DNA from: Cohnella algarum
Lineage (GTDB): Bacteria > Bacillota > Bacilli > Paenibacillales > Paenibacillaceae
Length of the DNA: 64,000 nt
Direction of reading: 5' to 3'
NCBI RefSeq assembly: GCF_016937515.1
Contig: NZ_JAFHKM010000002.1
Coordinates: forward strand, 5,637,001-5,701,000
A model generated the notes under the pieces. The model saw only the letters and a list, made by a program, of their open reading frames with translations. It made no database searches and was not told the origin of the DNA. Position numbers and translations under genes: made by a program. This document shows positions 61,108 to 64,000 of this stretch, one piece after another (the first letter of the stretch is position 1; the number at the start of each line of letters is the position of its first letter).

Positions 61108-62578
61108 CGGCGCCGCACCTCCCCTCCGGCGATGGCCGCTTCGGCCGATTGCACCAGTCCGCGATAAATCCGATCATCACTTTCGCGTAATCGACCAGTT
61201 CGCGAAGCGCCACGCTTTCGTTTACCGCATGCGCGTGTTCCAGCCTTCCCGGACCGTAAATGACGGTCGGGATGCCCGCCCGGCCCAGCCAGCCCGCGTC
61301 GGTAACGCTCGGACTCATGCCGGTTTCGGGCGGCGCTCCGAGCGTCTTCGCGTGGCCGGCAACGAGCGCGCGGTAACCGGGATGCGCCGGGTCCGGCTCC
61401 AGCGACGGAAAAATTTCGCCGCGCTCCTCGAGCATCGATCTTCCGCCCCAGCGGAAGACCGGGGGGTGCCGGCGAAGCCAAGGGTCCGCCTCGGCCGCGC
61501 GGAGCAGAAATTGCTCGACCTCCGCCGCGACCGCCTCATGGTCCTCGCCGGGATAAAAATGGACCGTGATCCAGAGAGCGCACCGGTCCGCGATAAAGGC
61601 GGCGTTGCGTCCGCCTTCGATGACCGCCGGATTGATCGTGCTCGCGCCCGCCGGGAATCCGGGATAACGTTTCGTGACGGCCCAGTGGCGCTCCAGTTCC
61701 TGAAGCGCGCCGATCAGCTTCGCCATTTTCTCGATCGCGCTCGCTCCGAACTCGCCTCCCCCCGCATGAATAAGCCGTCTTCGCATGCCGTCGTGCCAGG
61801 TGACCGGACTTTCCACCGTCACCCAGCCGGTGATGACGCCGCCTTGGCCCTGAACGGCCATGCCGCTCGTATCGGCCACGACCGCAAAATCCGCCCGGCA
61901 CCCGCGTTCCGCGCAAGCTCGCGTGCCCGCTTCCCCGGCTTCTTCGCCGATTACAGACTGAAACAGCAGGTCGCCCTTGAGCTCGACGCCGGCCTCCGCC
62001 AGCAGCCTGACCGCGAACAGCAGCGCGGCCAGCCCTCCCTTCATATCGGCGCATCCCCTGCCGTACGCTCGACCGTCCTCGAGAACGAGCCGGAACGGGT
62101 CGTGCCGCCATTCGCGATCGTCCCCGACCTCGGCCACGTCGACGTGGCCGTTCAGCAGCAGGCTCATGTACGCGCCGCTCTCCGTGCCCCGCCTTAGCGC
62201 CGTCACGTTCGGGTCGCCGGGATAGACGTCCCACAGCTCCGTTTCGAAGCCGCAAGCCTCGAGCTGCCCCGCGATAAACCGCTGGGCCTCCTCCGTATTG
62301 CGCGCCGGAGGGCTGACGGTCGGAAACGCGACCAGCCGCTCGAGCAGCCCGAACAACTCGTCCTGCCGTTTTTCCGCTTCTTGCTGCAGCTTTTCGATGA
62401 TTTTTTCGAGAGAATTGCGGGCCGGATCCGGGATCGGATGCGGAGTGCTAGCCCGAATAGAATCTTGATTCCGGGTACGAGTCTGGATGGGACCCCGGGT
62501 GTTATTCCGGATGGGATTCCGGGCGAAACCCGGGTTCGAATTCCGGACGGAATTCGGAATGGAATGTCGGATGATCAC
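61097..62578 (-). CDS. ylmB: M20 family deformylase, YlmB-like (formylaminopyrimidine deformylase)
   Basis: A 493-residue metallohydrolase of the ArgE/DapE fold. Metal-binding motifs are LLLNGHVDVAEVG, GRGCADMKGG and IGEEAGEAGT; LEHAHAVNESV is near the C-terminus. In bacilli YlmB removes formyl from the imported pyrimidine before TenA acts, and its place as first gene with tenA and thiXYZ fits. An N-terminal tail of about 60 residues (SVRNSNPGFARNPIRNN and on) comes from a short-period DNA repeat at 62440-62575. GTG 62578 has AAAGGGGAG upstream. Confidence 0.87.
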   Translation of the reverse strand: MIIRHSIPNSVRNSNPGFARNPIRNNTRGPIQTRTRNQDSIRASTPHPIPDPARNSLEKIIEKLQQEAEKRQDELFGLLERLVAFPTVSPPARNTEEAQRFIAGQLEACGFETELWDVYPGDPNVTALRRGTESGAYMSLLLNGHVDVAEVGDDREWRHDPFRLVLEDGRAYGRGCADMKGGLAALLFAVRLLAEAGVELKGDLLFQSVIGEEAGEAGTRACAERGCRADFAVVADTSGMAVQGQGGVITGWVTVESPVTWHDGMRRRLIHAGGGEFGASAIEKMAKLIGALQELERHWAVTKRYPGFPAGASTINPAVIEGGRNAAFIADRCALWITVHFYPGEDHEAVAAEVEQFLLRAAEADPWLRRHPPVFRWGGRSMLEERGEIFPSLEPDPAHPGYRALVAGHAKTLGAPPETGMSPSVTDAGWLGRAGIPTVIYGPGRLEHAHAVNESVALRELVDYAKVMIGFIADWCNRPKRPSPEGRCGADAE

Positions 62579-62621
62579 GTTCGATTGCGCTCCCCTTTCG
62601 GAGCTGGCCGCAGAGCCGGAC

Positions 62622-62657
62622 AACAAAAAAACCATTCGAGAAATACACGAATGGTTA
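62622..62657 (-). terminator. Attenuator terminator of the TPP riboswitch
   Basis: On the - strand AACCATTCG pairs perfectly with CGAATGGTT around TGTATTTCT, followed by TTTTTG. It is directly after the aptamer and before the first gene, so TPP binding should favour termination. Confidence 0.88.
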
Positions 62658-62661
62658 AGAT

Positions 62662-62760
62662 TCGATACATTCTCTACGCCAGCATTACCTGGTTCAGATT
62701 AAACGGTCAGGAACATAACGGTTCCAATCTCAGCCGGACTACATCCAGCCCCCGCAGTCA
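62662..62760 (-). ncRNA. TPP (THI box) riboswitch aptamer
   Basis: Read on the - strand, the leader has GGGGGCTGGATGTAGTCCGG, the THI-box CTGAGAT, a GGAAC/GTTCC variable hairpin, then TGACCG, CTGAACCAGG, TAATGCTGGCGTAGAGA, the pyrophosphate-binding half. All invariant parts of the TPP aptamer can be placed. The terminator follows within 5 bases. The whole 11-gene thiamin operon should thus be switched off by thiamin pyrophosphate. Confidence 0.93.
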
Positions 62761-62775
62761 TATGAAATTAAAAAC

Positions 62776-62804
62776 AATATAGCTTAAACGGCGGAATTTG
62801 GCAA
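62776..62804 (-). promoter_or_regulatory. Promoter of the thiamin operon
   Basis: On the - strand TTGCCA (62799-62804) and TATATT (62776-62781) are exactly 17 bases apart, and the riboswitch starts a few bases downstream. Confidence 0.75.
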
Positions 62805-62861
62805 GCATCGAGAATCTTCCGGATCGCTGCCGAGTATTCCGCGGGCAAATCGGGTAAACTG

Positions 62862-62895
62862 AAAATGTCGAACAATAATGATTGTTCGACATTTT
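62862..62895. repeat. Recombinase-flanking palindromic site, left copy (dif-like)
   Basis: Arm ATGTCGAACAA, centre TAATGA and arm TTGTTCGACAT make an 11+6+11 layout of 28 bases (62865-62892), as in Xer dif sites. The arms are perfect inverted repeats, and pairing extends outward to AAAA/TTTT. The centre is asymmetric, so the site has a direction. With the flanking A and T runs it can also act as a terminator for the recombinase gene or the opposite strand. Confidence 0.75.
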
Positions 62896-62942
62896 TCTGC
62901 GTCTTTATACCTATTGATCAGCATTATATCCTACTTTGAGCT

Positions 62943-63905
62943 TCAAGACAATGCTTGCCCTAACATATTCTGCATGCTTTCGGCTACAAAATCCGGGGCG
63001 GTTTTTTTCATTAGCTCTACCGTATGTAAATATCTTTGCGTTGTATTGATTTGCGCATGGCCGAGCGTATGCTGAACCTGCTGAAGAGAAGCGCCGTTCA
63101 GCAGCGCAAGCGTCGCGTTCGTATGGCGAAGCCAGTGCGGCGTCACCCTCTTCTGAATTCCGCATTCCCGGCACGCTTTCCTTATGATCCGTTCCACTTG
63201 CCGGCCGGAGATCGGGAACACGCGCCGACTGTCGGCGGCCGCGTTCCGACAGAATTTCATGCGCTTCCGAACGAACATATCGTTATGCAGCTTCCAAAGC
63301 GAATCCGGCACCTTCACCCGCCTGCTTTTCCCTCCTTTCCCGTTGACGACGGTCAACCAGACGTTCGTTTCCGCCGGATCCGTCATAAAATCTTCCCATC
63401 GGATCTGGATCAGCTCCGACACGCGCAGTCCCAGAATCACCATATACAGCGTCATGATCCATCCCCTGACGTCCTTTTCCCGCAAATGCTGCAGCAGGCT
63501 TGTCAGTTCCCGTCGCGTCAAAAAATGATGGCCGCTCGTCACCTGGACTTTGGGCAAACGGATTCCGGACGCCGGGTTGAAAGCGAACAACGCGATGTTG
63601 GGAGAGCTCCCCCATTTGTAGAAAGCGCGAATAGGGGCGAGCAAACTTGCGACGGTCGAAGGCGACAGTTGCTTGCGAACCGCCGTTTCGGGCAGCAGCG
63701 ACGCTTTATAGCGCTCCAGATCGTACCAGGTGACTTCTCCCAGCCTCTTGTCGCCGATAAAGGACCGGAATCGGGAAAGCGCCCGTCCGTAATTTCGGAC
63801 GGTATTCGGGCGGTCGTATCTGGCAAGAAAACTTTGAATCACTTGCTCTTCGCTAAGTCCGGGCACTTGTTCCGGAATCTCGTGTCCCTTTGCTTCCACA
63901 CTCAC
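62943..63905 (-). CDS. Tyrosine recombinase (XerC/XerD-like integrase)
   Basis: A 320-residue enzyme with an N-terminal SAM-like DNA-binding domain (about 15-100: YDRPNTVRNYGRALSRFRSFI) and a catalytic domain. Catalytic residues are R161 (GLRVSELIQI), K193 (GKGGKSRRVKVP), H257 and R260 (HWLRHTNAT), H283 (LGHAQINTTQ) and the nucleophile Y292 (RYLH). GTG 63905 is chosen because AGGAGG is 9 bases upstream. Two inverted dif-like sites flank it, one over its 5' region and one past its 3' end. It is not the chromosomal XerC/D pair by context. Confidence 0.9.
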   Translation of the reverse strand: MSVEAKGHEIPEQVPGLSEEQVIQSFLARYDRPNTVRNYGRALSRFRSFIGDKRLGEVTWYDLERYKASLLPETAVRKQLSPSTVASLLAPIRAFYKWGSSPNIALFAFNPASGIRLPKVQVTSGHHFLTRRELTSLLQHLREKDVRGWIMTLYMVILGLRVSELIQIRWEDFMTDPAETNVWLTVVNGKGGKSRRVKVPDSLWKLHNDMFVRKRMKFCRNAAADSRRVFPISGRQVERIIRKACRECGIQKRVTPHWLRHTNATLALLNGASLQQVQHTLGHAQINTTQRYLHTVELMKKTAPDFVAESMQNMLGQALS

Positions 63906-63924
63906 CGTTAACGGCCTCCTTTCG

Positions 63925-63953
63925 CCTTCGAACAATCATTATTGTTCGACATC
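63925..63953. repeat. Recombinase-flanking palindromic site, right copy (inverted)
   Basis: On the - strand this reads ATGTCGAACAA, TAATGA, TTGTTCGAAGG: the first 25 bases are the same as the left copy, in opposite direction, with only the last three bases of one arm changed. It is 8 bases upstream of the recombinase ribosome site, so binding would also repress or shape the gene's own transcription. Confidence 0.75.
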
Positions 63954-64000
63954 CCCCGCTCGAACTTCGCAAATGCCGATCTGAGAACAGGAAGTGATCG

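Noticed and set aside
1..64000. tRNA or rRNA genes
   Set aside because: No cloverleaf with the GGTTCGAATCC-type T-arm or CCA end and no rRNA-like stretch was noticed; the tyrosine recombinase is not beside a visible tRNA.

Overview
The window looks like a chromosomal segment of a high-GC, Gram-positive spore-former of the Paenibacillaceae (Cohnella/Paenibacillus type). This is inferred from strong AGGAGG-type ribosome sites, lipoprotein signals, many AraC/TetR/MarR regulators beside sugar genes, a Bacillus-type thiamin operon with a TPP riboswitch, and low-GC sigma-A-like promoters between GC-rich genes. No rRNA, tRNA or CRISPR array was seen.

Layout. 1-1.8 kb: a truncated GH42 beta-galactosidase divergent from an AraC regulator. 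1.8-6.3 kb: a leftward iron-siderophore uptake operon (binding lipoprotein, two FecCD permeases, MFS protein) without an ATPase. 6.4-7.9 kb: an IS1202-like element. 8.0-13.5 kb: a sugar-acid catabolic operon (KDG kinase, KDPG aldolase, Zn dehydrogenase, aldo/keto reductase, lactonase-type amidohydrolase) with a divergent AraC regulator and a possible cre site. 14-20.8 kb: a Gly-rich lipoprotein and a heterodimeric ABC exporter with a TetR repressor; one exporter half is split by an ISLre2 element. 20.9-26.3 kb: a ClpP paralogue, an ArsR-type regulator with a small coupled protein, a lipoate ligase, an aldo/keto reductase, a repeat-rich gap and a pseudouridine synthase. 26.5-34.7 kb: MarR/MFS pair, DUF1992 protein, LytTR protein, aldo/keto reductase, AraC regulator, AEC transporter, cardiolipin synthase, nitroreductase and an Uma2 remnant. 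35-39.3 kb: uracil permease, TetR regulator and GH3 glucosidase. 39.35-41.23 kb: a group II intron next to a terminator. 41.3-45.9 kb: small alarmone synthetase, FabI, a PNPOx-like protein, and AraC plus flavin oxidoreductase. 45.9-47 kb: a 52-bp satellite of about 20 copies. 47-52.8 kb: two alpha/beta hydrolases, M48 protease, COG0523 GTPase and a FetAB-like exporter.

52.9-62.8 kb is the best-defined system: an 11-gene leftward thiamin operon (ylmB-like, tenA, thiZ, thiX, thiY, thiF, thiE, thiS, thiG, thiO, thiD) behind one promoter, a TPP riboswitch and a terminator. It joins salvage of degraded thiamin pyrimidine to thiazole synthesis and coupling. No thiC is present here.

The right edge (62.86-63.95 kb) holds a lone tyrosine recombinase between two inverted, palindromic, dif-like sites of 28 bp (11+6+11). 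This is the strongest candidate here for an undescribed self-contained recombination unit. Separately, six genes carry a single-base loss, all in runs of G or C and all restorable by adding one base. That pattern suggests consensus sequence errors rather than six real pseudogenes.
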